Positions 14,940 through 23,591 of a DNA stretch of 64,000 bases are shown here, piece after piece. Both the position numbers and the translations under genes were made by a program. The notes beneath the pieces were generated by a model. It worked only from the letters and a program-made list of their open reading frames with translations, had not been told where the DNA came from and did not search any database. Source of the DNA: Pseudomonas graminis (GTDB lineage: Bacteria; Pseudomonadota; Gammaproteobacteria; Pseudomonadales; Pseudomonadaceae). The DNA is taken from the NCBI RefSeq assembly GCF_001705435.1, contig NZ_MDEN01000069.1, positions 744,001 to 808,000 on the forward strand, given 5' to 3'. How positions within the stretch are numbered: the stretch's first letter is position 1; each line of letters begins with the position of its first letter.

Positions 14940-17405
14940 ATGAAGCAAAAGCGGATTCTCGAGAAGCCTCGTCTTCTGGGCATCGTCTGGCCATTTATCG
15001 CCGTCGTGCTGTTACAGGCACTGCTCGGCTGCGTCAGCTTGTACATGATGTCGGCGGTCCGCAGCTACATTGGCGGCGAGAGCCTGTGGTCGAAGGGCCA
15101 GAAGGACGCCATTTATTACCTGAATCTCTACGCCAACAGTCGAGATGACATCAATTACCTGAAATATCAGAAAGCGATTGCCATTCCCCACGGCGGGCAT
15201 GACTTGCGCCTGGCGATGGATCAGCCGGTGCCCGACATCGCGCGCGCTACTGCGGGGATTCTGCAGGGTGGTAACCATCCCGACGATGCCCAGAGCATCA
15301 TCTGGCTCTACCTGAATTTTCAGCACTTCAGCTATCTCGAGAAGGCCATCGACCTGTGGAAGGTCGGTGACAACTATCTGGTGCAGTTGGATGAAGTCGC
15401 CCGCGAAATGCACGCGCGCATTCAGGAAGGCAACGTCACCAACAGTGAAGTCATGGGCTGGCGCCAGCGCATCAGTGCCATCAACGAAGGCGTCACGCCG
15501 GCGGCCATGGCCTTCAGCGACGCGCTGGGCGAGGGCTCGCGGGTCATCCTGCGGATTCTGCTGGTGGTCAACCTCGCCACCGCGCTGTGCCTGATCATCC
15601 TCGCGCTGCTGCGCACCCATAAACTGCTGGAGCAGCGCCACGGCTTTGCGATTGCGCTGCAGATGGAAAAAGAACGCGCGCAGATTACCCTGGAGTCCAT
15701 CGGTGATGGCGTCATCACCACCGATGTCGACGGCTCCATCGTCTACATGAACCCCGCCGCCGAGCTCATGACCCACTGGAAGAACGAGCAGGCAGCCGGT
15801 CTGCCGCTGGCGGCGCTGTTCAGCCTGCTCGACGAGAATGACCAGAAAGACACCTCGACCCTGATCGAGCGCATGCTCAGCGGCAATCTGGGCGGCGGCA
15901 GTGAAAGCTCACGACTGATTCAACGCCTGGACGGCAGCACCGTTTCGGTCGCGCTAGTCGGCTCGCCGATTCGCACCGAAGGCAAAGTCAGCGGCGCGGT
16001 GCTGGTGTTGCATGACATGACCCAGGAGCGGCAGTACATCGCCAATTTGTCCTGGCAGGCGACCCACGATGCGCTGACCGGTCTGACCAACCGCCGCGAG
16101 TTCGAATACCGCCTGGAACTGGCCCTCAACGGCCTGACCGAACAGCCGGCGCGGCATGCGTTGATGTTTCTGGACCTCGATCAGTTCAAGCTGGTCAACG
16201 ACACCAGCGGTCACGCTGCGGGGGATGAACTGCTGCGGCACATTTGCACGCTGCTGCAACAGGGCGTGCGCGAAGGCGACACGCTGGCACGTCTGGGCGG
16301 CGATGAGTTCGGCATCCTCCTTGAACACTGCGCGCCGGATGCCGCCGAGCGAGTGGCCGAGAGCCTGCGCCAAACCGTGGAAAGCCTGCATTTTGTCTGG
16401 AAAGGCCGGCCGTTTGTCACCACCGTCAGCATTGGTCTGGTGCACATCGACGACGTCCCGACCACCCTTGAGACGTCGCTGCGCGCCGCCGACATGGCCT
16501 GCTATATGGCCAAGGAAAAAGGCCGCAACCGGGTTCAGGTCTACCACGACGATGACTCTGATCTGTCCACCCGCTTCGGCGAGATGGCCTGGATTCAGCG
16601 CCTGCACATGGCCCTCGAAGAGAACCGCTTCTGCCTGTATTCCCAGGAAATTGCAGCGCTGGGTCGCAATGCCGAGCAACGCCACGGCCATATCGAGATT
16701 CTGCTGCGGCTGCGCGACGAGTCCGGGCGCATGATCCTGCCCGGCAGTTTCATCCCCGCCGCCGAGCGCTACGGCATGATGACCACCCTGGACCGCTGGG
16801 TCGTGCAGCACGTCTTCATGATCATCGCGGAGTGCCTCAGGTCCGGACACCGCGAAGGGCCAATGGCCGTGTGTGCGATCAACCTGTCCGGGAGCAGCAT
16901 TGGCGACGACGCCTTCCTCGAGTATTTGCGACAGCAGTTCCAGATCTACGCAATCCCCCCTGAACTTATCTGTTTTGAAATCACCGAAACCAGTGCGATC
17001 GCCAATCTGGGCAGCGCCATTCGGTTCATCAATGAACTTAAAGGTCTGGGATGCCGTTTCTCTCTGGATGACTTCTGTGCAGGCATGTCGTCATTCGCTT
17101 ACTTGAAGCACTTGCCTGTGGATTTTTTGAAGATTGACGGAAGCTTCGTAAAGGACATGCTCGACGATCCGGTCAACCGGGCGATGGTAGAAGTGATCAA
17201 CCATATCGGGCACGTAATGGGCAAACAGACGATCGCCGAGTTCGTCGAGAGCCCTCAGATAGAGCAGGCGTTATTGGAAATCGGTGTGGACTACGCTCAG
17301 GGGTACGTTATCGAGCGACCGCAATTATTCACCTGTGAATGTCTGCACGCACGGCCCGCGAGGCAGACCCCACTGTTGTTCAGCGCTCCCGGGACTTTTC
17401 GCTGA
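14940..17405 (+). CDS. rbdA: RbdA-like membrane protein: sensor, PAS, GGDEF and EAL domains
   Basis: The 821-residue inner-membrane protein has one TM helix near residue 15-40, a periplasmic domain to about 200, a second TM (LRILLVVNLATALCLIILALL), a PAS domain (about 240-365), then GGDEF and EAL. The GGDEF motif is intact at 453-457, with an RxxD inhibitory site (REGD) five residues before it. In the EAL domain the signature reads EIL near 585, but the metal and catalytic positions remain (INLS, EITET, SLDDF, KIDGSF). P. aeruginosa RbdA is a phosphodiesterase that promotes biofilm dispersal; here the phosphodiesterase activity is inferred. The TenA-fold gene follows after 36 bases. Confidence 0.85.
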   Translation: MKQKRILEKPRLLGIVWPFIAVVLLQALLGCVSLYMMSAVRSYIGGESLWSKGQKDAIYYLNLYANSRDDINYLKYQKAIAIPHGGHDLRLAMDQPVPDIARATAGILQGGNHPDDAQSIIWLYLNFQHFSYLEKAIDLWKVGDNYLVQLDEVAREMHARIQEGNVTNSEVMGWRQRISAINEGVTPAAMAFSDALGEGSRVILRILLVVNLATALCLIILALLRTHKLLEQRHGFAIALQMEKERAQITLESIGDGVITTDVDGSIVYMNPAAELMTHWKNEQAAGLPLAALFSLLDENDQKDTSTLIERMLSGNLGGGSESSRLIQRLDGSTVSVALVGSPIRTEGKVSGAVLVLHDMTQERQYIANLSWQATHDALTGLTNRREFEYRLELALNGLTEQPARHALMFLDLDQFKLVNDTSGHAAGDELLRHICTLLQQGVREGDTLARLGGDEFGILLEHCAPDAAERVAESLRQTVESLHFVWKGRPFVTTVSIGLVHIDDVPTTLETSLRAADMACYMAKEKGRNRVQVYHDDDSDLSTRFGEMAWIQRLHMALEENRFCLYSQEIAALGRNAEQRHGHIEILLRLRDESGRMILPGSFIPAAERYGMMTTLDRWVVQHVFMIIAECLRSGHREGPMAVCAINLSGSSIGDDAFLEYLRQQFQIYAIPPELICFEITETSAIANLGSAIRFINELKGLGCRFSLDDFCAGMSSFAYLKHLPVDFLKIDGSFVKDMLDDPVNRAMVEVINHIGHVMGKQTIAEFVESPQIEQALLEIGVDYAQGYVIERPQLFTCECLHARPARQTPLLFSAPGTFR

Positions 17406-17441
17406 ACAGACCATTAAGCAACTCATATAAGGAGCTACACA

Positions 17442-18239
17442 GTGATCGATATGTTCATTAGAACCGGTCCGCTGATGGATGCCAGCAGTTACCCCGCTTG
17501 GGCACAGCAATTGATTGAAGATTGCAGTGACGCCAAGGCCAAGGTGGTAGGGCATGAACTTTATCAACGCATGCGTGACGGGCGGCTCAGTTCTAAGACC
17601 ATGCGCCAGTACTTGATTGGTGGCTGGCCGGTCGTCGAACAGTTCGCGGTCTATATGGCGCATAACCTGACCAAGACCCGATTCGCCCGACACCCGGGTG
17701 AAGACATGGCGCGACGATGGTTGATGCGCAACATTCGGGTCGAACTCAACCACGCCGATTACTGGGTCAACTGGAGCGCCGCCCACGGGGTGAGCCTGGA
17801 AGACTTGCAGGCGCAGCGGGTGCCGTCGGAACTTCACGCCCTAAATCACTGGTGCTGGCACAGCTGTTCGTCGGATTCGCTGGTGGTGGCCATCGCGGCG
17901 ACCAACTACGCCATCGAAGGCGCCACCGGTGAATGGTCGGCCGTTGTCTGTTCCCAGGACACCTACGCGGACATGTTCCCGCCGGACACGCGAAAGCGGG
18001 CGATGAAGTGGCTGAAGATGCACGCGCAGTACGACGATTCCCACCCCTGGGAAGCGCTGGAAATCATCTGCACCCTGGCCGGCAACAACCCCAGCGAGCA
18101 ATTGCAGAGCGACCTGCGAATGGCGGTCTGCAAGAGCTACGAGTACATGTTCCTGTTCCTGGAACGGTGCATGACGCTGGAACGATCTCAGGAAGGCAGC
18201 GGCTCGGTCCGTGAACACCGGATCCCCGCCCGCGCCTGA
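17442..18239 (+). CDS. TenA/heme-oxygenase-fold protein
   Basis: A 265-residue helical protein of the TenA/PqqC fold, recognisable from QYLIGGWPVVEQFAVYMAHNL, ELNHADYWVNWS and NYAIEGATGEWS (a conserved Glu site). It starts at GTG 17442, correctly spaced from AAGGAG; an ATG nine bases on is an alternative. TenA enzymes hydrolyse aminopyrimidines in thiamin salvage, and others act on different substrates. No thiamin gene is nearby and the gene follows an RbdA-like c-di-GMP enzyme by 36 bases, an arrangement I recall from P. aeruginosa. Substrate unknown. Confidence 0.7.
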   Translation: MIDMFIRTGPLMDASSYPAWAQQLIEDCSDAKAKVVGHELYQRMRDGRLSSKTMRQYLIGGWPVVEQFAVYMAHNLTKTRFARHPGEDMARRWLMRNIRVELNHADYWVNWSAAHGVSLEDLQAQRVPSELHALNHWCWHSCSSDSLVVAIAATNYAIEGATGEWSAVVCSQDTYADMFPPDTRKRAMKWLKMHAQYDDSHPWEALEIICTLAGNNPSEQLQSDLRMAVCKSYEYMFLFLERCMTLERSQEGSGSVREHRIPARA

Positions 18240-18243
18240 TCCC

Positions 18244-18400
18244 TCAGCCCGCCGTATCCAGGCGGTGGCGGCCCTTGCGCCTGGCGGCGTACAGGGCCGT
18301 GTCCTCACGTTGCACCATGCTGTCGGGCGATTCGCCCGGCGGCAGCGTCGAGCAACCGAGGCTGACCGTCACGTCTACGCCCGTCCCTTCAGCGGATAAA
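18244..18400 (-). pseudogene. Remnant of a GGDEF-domain gene (C-terminal fragment)
   Basis: The reading frame ending at TGA 18244-18246 encodes a clear end of a diguanylate cyclase domain: VDVTVSLGCSTL, then a helix ending EDTALYAARRKGRHRL, the standard vTvSiG...AD.ALY.AK..GRnrv tail. The GGDEF signature and everything before it are missing; upstream the frame runs into the end of yciK at 18467. The usual aspartate of the RAD motif survives as ED. It is convergent with the TenA-fold gene, 4 bases apart. In P. aeruginosa a GGDEF gene lies near yciK, so this is probably what remains of it. Confidence 0.7.
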
Positions 18401-18466
18401 AGCGTTGCAGCGCGGCGCTGCGCAGTCACTCGCCTTGGTGAGCCAGCCGCGTCAGCATCACCCGGT

Positions 18467-19213
18467 TCAGCGGGTCTGGGCATCCAGTGCCTGTCCGTTG
18501 ATGCCGATGCTGTCCGGGCCCATCAGGTACAAGTACACCGGCATGATCTCTTCCGGCGTCGGGTTGTTGGTCGGATCTTCCGCCGGGTATGCCTGTGCGC
18601 GCATGTCGGTGCGGGTTGCGCCCGGATTGATGCTGTTGGCGCGCAGCGAACCAAGACCATCGATCTCGTCGGCCAGCGTCTGCATCAGCCCTTCGGTGGC
18701 GAACTTGGACACGCCATAGGCGCCCCAGTATGCGCGGCCTTTGCGCCCGACGCTGCTGGAGGTGAACGCGATGGACGCGTCGCCCGAAAGCTTGAGCAAC
18801 GGCAGCAAGGCGGTGGTCAGCATGAACGTGGCGTTGACGTTAACGTGCATCACCTGCATGAACTGCTCACCGGTGAGCTGTTCGACCGGCGTGCGCGGCC
18901 CGATGATCGAGGCGTTGTGCAACACGCCGTCCAGGCGGCCGAACTCTGCTTCGATCATCGCGGCGAGCTCGTCGTACTGAGGGGGCAGGGCAGTCTCGAG
19001 ATCGAACGGGACGACCACCGGTTGCGGATGCCCGGCAGCCTCGATCTCGTCATACAGCGCGCTCAGATTCGCTTCGGTCCGGCCCAGCAGCAAGACCGTC
19101 GCGCCGTGGGCGGCATAGGTTTTCGCCGCAGCGGCGCCGATGCCACGGCCGGCTCCGGTCACCAGAATCACCCGGCCCTTGAGCAGGTCGGGGCGGGCGG
19201 AGTAATTGAACAT
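18467..19213 (-). CDS. yciK: YciK family short-chain oxidoreductase
   Basis: A 248-residue SDR with the cofactor loop TGAGRGIGAA near residue 20, the NNAG equivalent HNASI and the catalytic YxxxK in YGVSKFA. YciK proteins are NAD(P)-dependent and of uncertain substrate; in Pseudomonas they regularly follow mupP. The start at 19213 follows AAAGGAG. It is downstream of mupP and ubiG on the same strand and probably in their operon. Confidence 0.85.
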   Translation of the reverse strand: MFNYSARPDLLKGRVILVTGAGRGIGAAAAKTYAAHGATVLLLGRTEANLSALYDEIEAAGHPQPVVVPFDLETALPPQYDELAAMIEAEFGRLDGVLHNASIIGPRTPVEQLTGEQFMQVMHVNVNATFMLTTALLPLLKLSGDASIAFTSSSVGRKGRAYWGAYGVSKFATEGLMQTLADEIDGLGSLRANSINPGATRTDMRAQAYPAEDPTNNPTPEEIMPVYLYLMGPDSIGINGQALDAQTR

Positions 19214-19273
19214 GGCGGCTCCTTTCTAATGTCTAAATGGGCGCAGTGAAGGATTTGGTTGCGGACTGTCGCC

Positions 19274-19945
19274 TCAGCAACTGCACAACGCGTCATCCAA
19301 GACCCGGCGCAGCTCCAGCGGGTGATTCACCACCACGTCCGCGCCCCAGTGATCGGGGTTGTCCTGGGGATGGATGTAGCCATAGCGCACGGCGGCGGTC
19401 TTGGTGCCTGCGTCGCGACCGGATTCGATGTCACGCAGGTCATCGCCCACGAACAGCACACTGGCCGGGTCCAGACCGAGCATCTTGCAGGCCAGCAGCA
19501 GCGGCTCCGGATCGGGTTTGCTCTTGGTCACATGGTCCGGGCAGATCAGCACCGCGGAACGCTCCGACAAAGCCAGTTGCTCCATGATCGGTTGAGCGAA
19601 ACGAACCGGTTTGTTGGTCACCACGCCCCAGATCAGTCTGGCTTTCTCGATGTCGGCCAGCAATTCGGCCATGCCGTCGAACAGTTTGCTGTGCACCGCG
19701 CAATCGGTCTGATAGCGCGCCAGGAATTCCAGGCGCAGCGCCTCGAATTCCGCTGCCTCGGGGGGCATCGCGAACGCCGCCGAGACCATCGCCCTGGCAC
19801 CGCCGGATATCTCATCGCGGATCAGCTTGTCGTTCACCGGCGGTAAGCCGCGTTCGGCCAGCATTGCCTGGCAGATCGCGATGAAGTCCGGCGCGGTGTC
19901 GAGCAGCGTGCCGTCCATGTCGAAGAGAACTGCCCTCAAGCGCAT
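19274..19945 (-). CDS. mupP: N-acetylmuramic acid 6-phosphate phosphatase (HAD family)
   Basis: A 223-residue HAD hydrolase with motif I DMDGTLLD (nucleophile Asp9, Asp11), motif II in VVTNKP, the lysine in KSKPDPEP and motif III VGDDLRDIESGRDAG. MupP removes the phosphate of MurNAc-6-P in the Pseudomonas cell-wall recycling route that bypasses de novo UDP-MurNAc synthesis and affects fosfomycin and AmpC phenotypes. It was long annotated as phosphoglycolate phosphatase. It lies 3 bases after ubiG, between ubiG and yciK, the usual Pseudomonas order. Confidence 0.85.
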   Translation of the reverse strand: MRLRAVLFDMDGTLLDTAPDFIAICQAMLAERGLPPVNDKLIRDEISGGARAMVSAAFAMPPEAAEFEALRLEFLARYQTDCAVHSKLFDGMAELLADIEKARLIWGVVTNKPVRFAQPIMEQLALSERSAVLICPDHVTKSKPDPEPLLLACKMLGLDPASVLFVGDDLRDIESGRDAGTKTAAVRYGYIHPQDNPDHWGADVVVNHPLELRRVLDDALCSC

Positions 19946-19948
19946 GGC

Positions 19949-20647
19949 TCAGACTCCCCGCAGTGTCTGGATCATGTAATTGACGTCGACGTCCGAGGCC
20001 AGCTTGTAGTGCTTGGTCAACGGGTTGTAGGTCAGACCGGTGATGTCTTTGACCTGCAGCCCGGCATCGCGGCTCCACGCGCCCAGCTCGGAAGGGCGGA
20101 TGAATTTCTTGAAGTCATGGGTGCCGCGCGGCAGCAGGTTCATGATGTATTCGGCGCCGATAATGGCGAACAGGTAGGCCTTCGGGTTGCGATTGATGGT
20201 GGAGAAAAACACCTGACCGCCCGGCTTGACCATCTTGTAGCAAGCACGGATCACCGACGACGGGTCCGGCACGTGCTCCAGCATTTCCAGGCAGGTCACG
20301 ACATCGAACTGCTCGGGCATTTCTTCGGCCAGCGCTTCGGCGGTGATCTGCCGGTATTCCACGCTCACGCCGGATTCCAGCTGGTGCAGTCGCGCCACGG
20401 CCAGCGGTGATTCGCCCATGTCGATGCCGGTCACGGTGGCGCCACGCAAGGCCATGGCCTCACTCAGAATGCCGCCGCCGCAGCCGACGTCGAGGACCTT
20501 CTTGCCCGCCAGATTCACCCGTTCGTCAATCCAGTTCACGCGTAGCGGATTGATGTCGTGAAGGGGCTTGAACTCGCTGTTGCGGTCCCACCAGCGATGG
20601 GCGAGGGCCTCGAATTTGGCGATTTCGGCGTTGTCGACGTTGCTCAT
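19949..20647 (-). CDS. ubiG: Ubiquinone biosynthesis O-methyltransferase
   Basis: The 232-residue SAM-dependent methyltransferase performs both O-methylations of ubiquinone synthesis. The SAM-binding motif VLDVGCGGGILSEAMA is near residue 50, and an amphipathic C-terminal segment follows. I chose the ATG at 20647 (MSNVDNAEI); a TTG extension of 21 codons is not supported by the family. It is followed by mupP after a 3-base gap and preceded by mtaD at 67 bases. Confidence 0.92.
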   Translation of the reverse strand: MSNVDNAEIAKFEALAHRWWDRNSEFKPLHDINPLRVNWIDERVNLAGKKVLDVGCGGGILSEAMALRGATVTGIDMGESPLAVARLHQLESGVSVEYRQITAEALAEEMPEQFDVVTCLEMLEHVPDPSSVIRACYKMVKPGGQVFFSTINRNPKAYLFAIIGAEYIMNLLPRGTHDFKKFIRPSELGAWSRDAGLQVKDITGLTYNPLTKHYKLASDVDVNYMIQTLRGV

Positions 20648-20714
20648 GTGTGATCCTCTGAAACTTGAATTCGATGTCCGGGCACGGTATCTGACCGTGG
20701 CGGCGCTCAATGGG

Positions 20715-22046
20715 TCAGGCTTTGTCAGCCGCGATGCGGTTGCCCCAGGCTTTGGCGGTCCGGGTCAGCGCTTCTTCGTCCATGCGGGTCAGGCGTTTGT
20801 CCTGCAGCAATGGCTTGCCAGCGACCCAGACGTGCGTCACGCAATCGCGACCCGTTGCATAAATAAGTTGTGACACCGGATCGTAGACCGGCTGTTGCGC
20901 AAGGCCTGACAGGTCGAACGCGACCATGTCGGCGGCCTTGCCGATTTGCAGCGAGCCGGTGTGATCGTCGATGCCCAGGGCGCGGGCGCCGTTCAGCGTG
21001 GCCATGCGCAGTGCACGGTGGGCGTCCAGCGCGGTGGCCGAGCCGGCAACGGCTTTTGCCAGCAGCGCGGCGGTGCGGGTTTCGCCGAGCAGGTCCAGAT
21101 CGTTGTTACTGGCCGCGCCGTCGGTGCCGATGGCGACGTTGACACCGGCCTGCCACAGGCGCTCGACCGGGCAGAAGCCGCTGGCCAGTTTCAGATTCGA
21201 TTCTGGGCAGTGGATGACGCTGGAGTTGCTCTCGACCAGCATCGCGAGGTCGTCATCGCTGATCTGGGTCATGTGCACCGCCTGAAAGCGCGGGCCCAGC
21301 AGCCCTAGGCGATGCAGCCGCGCAAGGGGGCGCTCCTGACGTTGCTGAACGGCGTCGTGCACTTCAAAGGCGGTTTCGTGAACGTGCATCTGGATCATCG
21401 CGTCCAGTTCATCGGCGATGACCCGGATCTTCTCCAGGTTCTCGTCGCTGACGGTGTAGGGCGCGTGGGGTCCCATGGCGATCTTGATGCGGTCGTGGTG
21501 GGCCAGATCGTTGAACAGCTCGATGCCGATGTGCAGGGATTCGTCGCTGTTGCGCGCGCCGGGTATCGGGAAGTCCAGCACCGGCACGGTGATCTGTGCG
21601 CGAATGCCACTGTTGTGCACTCGCTCGCACGCGACCTTCGGGAAGAAATACATGTCGGAGAAGCAGGTGATGCCGCCCTTCAACTGTTCGGCGATGGCGA
21701 GGTCGGTGCCGTCGCGGACGAAATCCTCGTCGACCCACTTCGCCTCGGCCGGCCAGATATGATCCTGCAGCCAGGTCATCAACGGCAGGTCGTCCGCCAG
21801 CCCGCGGAACAGGGTCATCGCCGCATGGCCGTGGGCGTTGATCAGCCCGGGACTGAGCAGCATGCCCGGCAACTCGCGCACCTCGATGGCCGGCTGGCGC
21901 AGGGCCTCGGCGCGCGGACCGATATAAACGATCAGGCCGTCGCGAATGCCGATCCCGTGCTGCTGCAACACAACGCCGGCGGGTTCGACCGGTACCAGCC
22001 AGTCCGGCAGCAACAACAGGTCGAGCGGGGCAGCGGAATGGGGCAT
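20715..22046 (-). CDS. mtaD: 5-methylthioadenosine/S-adenosylhomocysteine deaminase (TRZ/ATZ family)
   Basis: The 443-residue amidohydrolase starts at ATG 22046 (MPHSAAPLDLL); the 47 codons before it look non-coding. Metal motifs: HGHAAMTLFRG near residue 70, HVHETAFEVHDA near 220, and ATDGAASNNDLD near 305. In P. aeruginosa the homologue deaminates methylthioadenosine to methylthioinosine, feeding purine salvage. It is divergent from mtnA, another methylthioadenosine-salvage gene, which supports the role. Confidence 0.8.
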   Translation of the reverse strand: MPHSAAPLDLLLLPDWLVPVEPAGVVLQQHGIGIRDGLIVYIGPRAEALRQPAIEVRELPGMLLSPGLINAHGHAAMTLFRGLADDLPLMTWLQDHIWPAEAKWVDEDFVRDGTDLAIAEQLKGGITCFSDMYFFPKVACERVHNSGIRAQITVPVLDFPIPGARNSDESLHIGIELFNDLAHHDRIKIAMGPHAPYTVSDENLEKIRVIADELDAMIQMHVHETAFEVHDAVQQRQERPLARLHRLGLLGPRFQAVHMTQISDDDLAMLVESNSSVIHCPESNLKLASGFCPVERLWQAGVNVAIGTDGAASNNDLDLLGETRTAALLAKAVAGSATALDAHRALRMATLNGARALGIDDHTGSLQIGKAADMVAFDLSGLAQQPVYDPVSQLIYATGRDCVTHVWVAGKPLLQDKRLTRMDEEALTRTAKAWGNRIAADKA

Positions 22047-22115
22047 GGGGCGGGCATCCAATGGCTTATTACGGGGACGGCGAAGTATACCCGAGCGTCT
22101 TCGCAGGCGGCTCGC

Positions 22116-22121
22116 TATAAT
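22116..22121 (+). promoter_or_regulatory. Consensus -10 box upstream of mtnA
   Basis: TATAAT lies in the mtaD/mtnA divergent region, 89 bases before the mtnA start. No good -35 sequence is seen at the expected distance. Confidence 0.35.
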
Positions 22122-22209
22122 CGGCGGCTTTTTAAGGTGCTGGCGATTTGCTTCTTTGCACCGTCGCTGTGGCGGCAAGCTTTTCAAAATTCATCAAGTG
22201 GGGTGTGCA

Positions 22210-23286
<1,077 letters not shown>

Positions 23287-23591
23287 TCACCGCGCAGCCG
23301 ATAATGCCATTCGTCGTCAAACGCGCTATCGGGCTCTGTGAGCGCTTCTCAGGCGTCTGCTGGCGAAACGGCTTGTTCGCGGCGCCTGCAAACACTTCGT
23401 GCCTGACGGCGATTGTGGTACCATCCGGCGGTTTCCAAAGGGGCGCATGGCGACCCTTATGACTGCGCACATTCATGGCATAACTCGCTGATTTGTCGTA
23501 AGTCGTTGCCTGACAATCGTCGGCAGCGGCAAGCCTCGTTCATCCCGGATGGCTGAACGCGGTTTCACCAGAAAAAGGAATCAGGCTTCTC
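23287..23591 (+). promoter_or_regulatory. Non-coding leader upstream of gyrA
   Basis: This 305-base gap has no supported gene. It probably carries the gyrA promoter, with a -10-like TACCAT at about 23419-23424. The ribosome binding site is AAAAAGGAA, 12 bases before the start. I see no repeat or strong hairpin. Confidence 0.35.

Noticed and set aside
21946..22209. 88-codon N-terminal extension of mtnA
   Set aside because: It overlaps the divergent mtaD start and its promoter; the family begins at MRDRLLAAEK.
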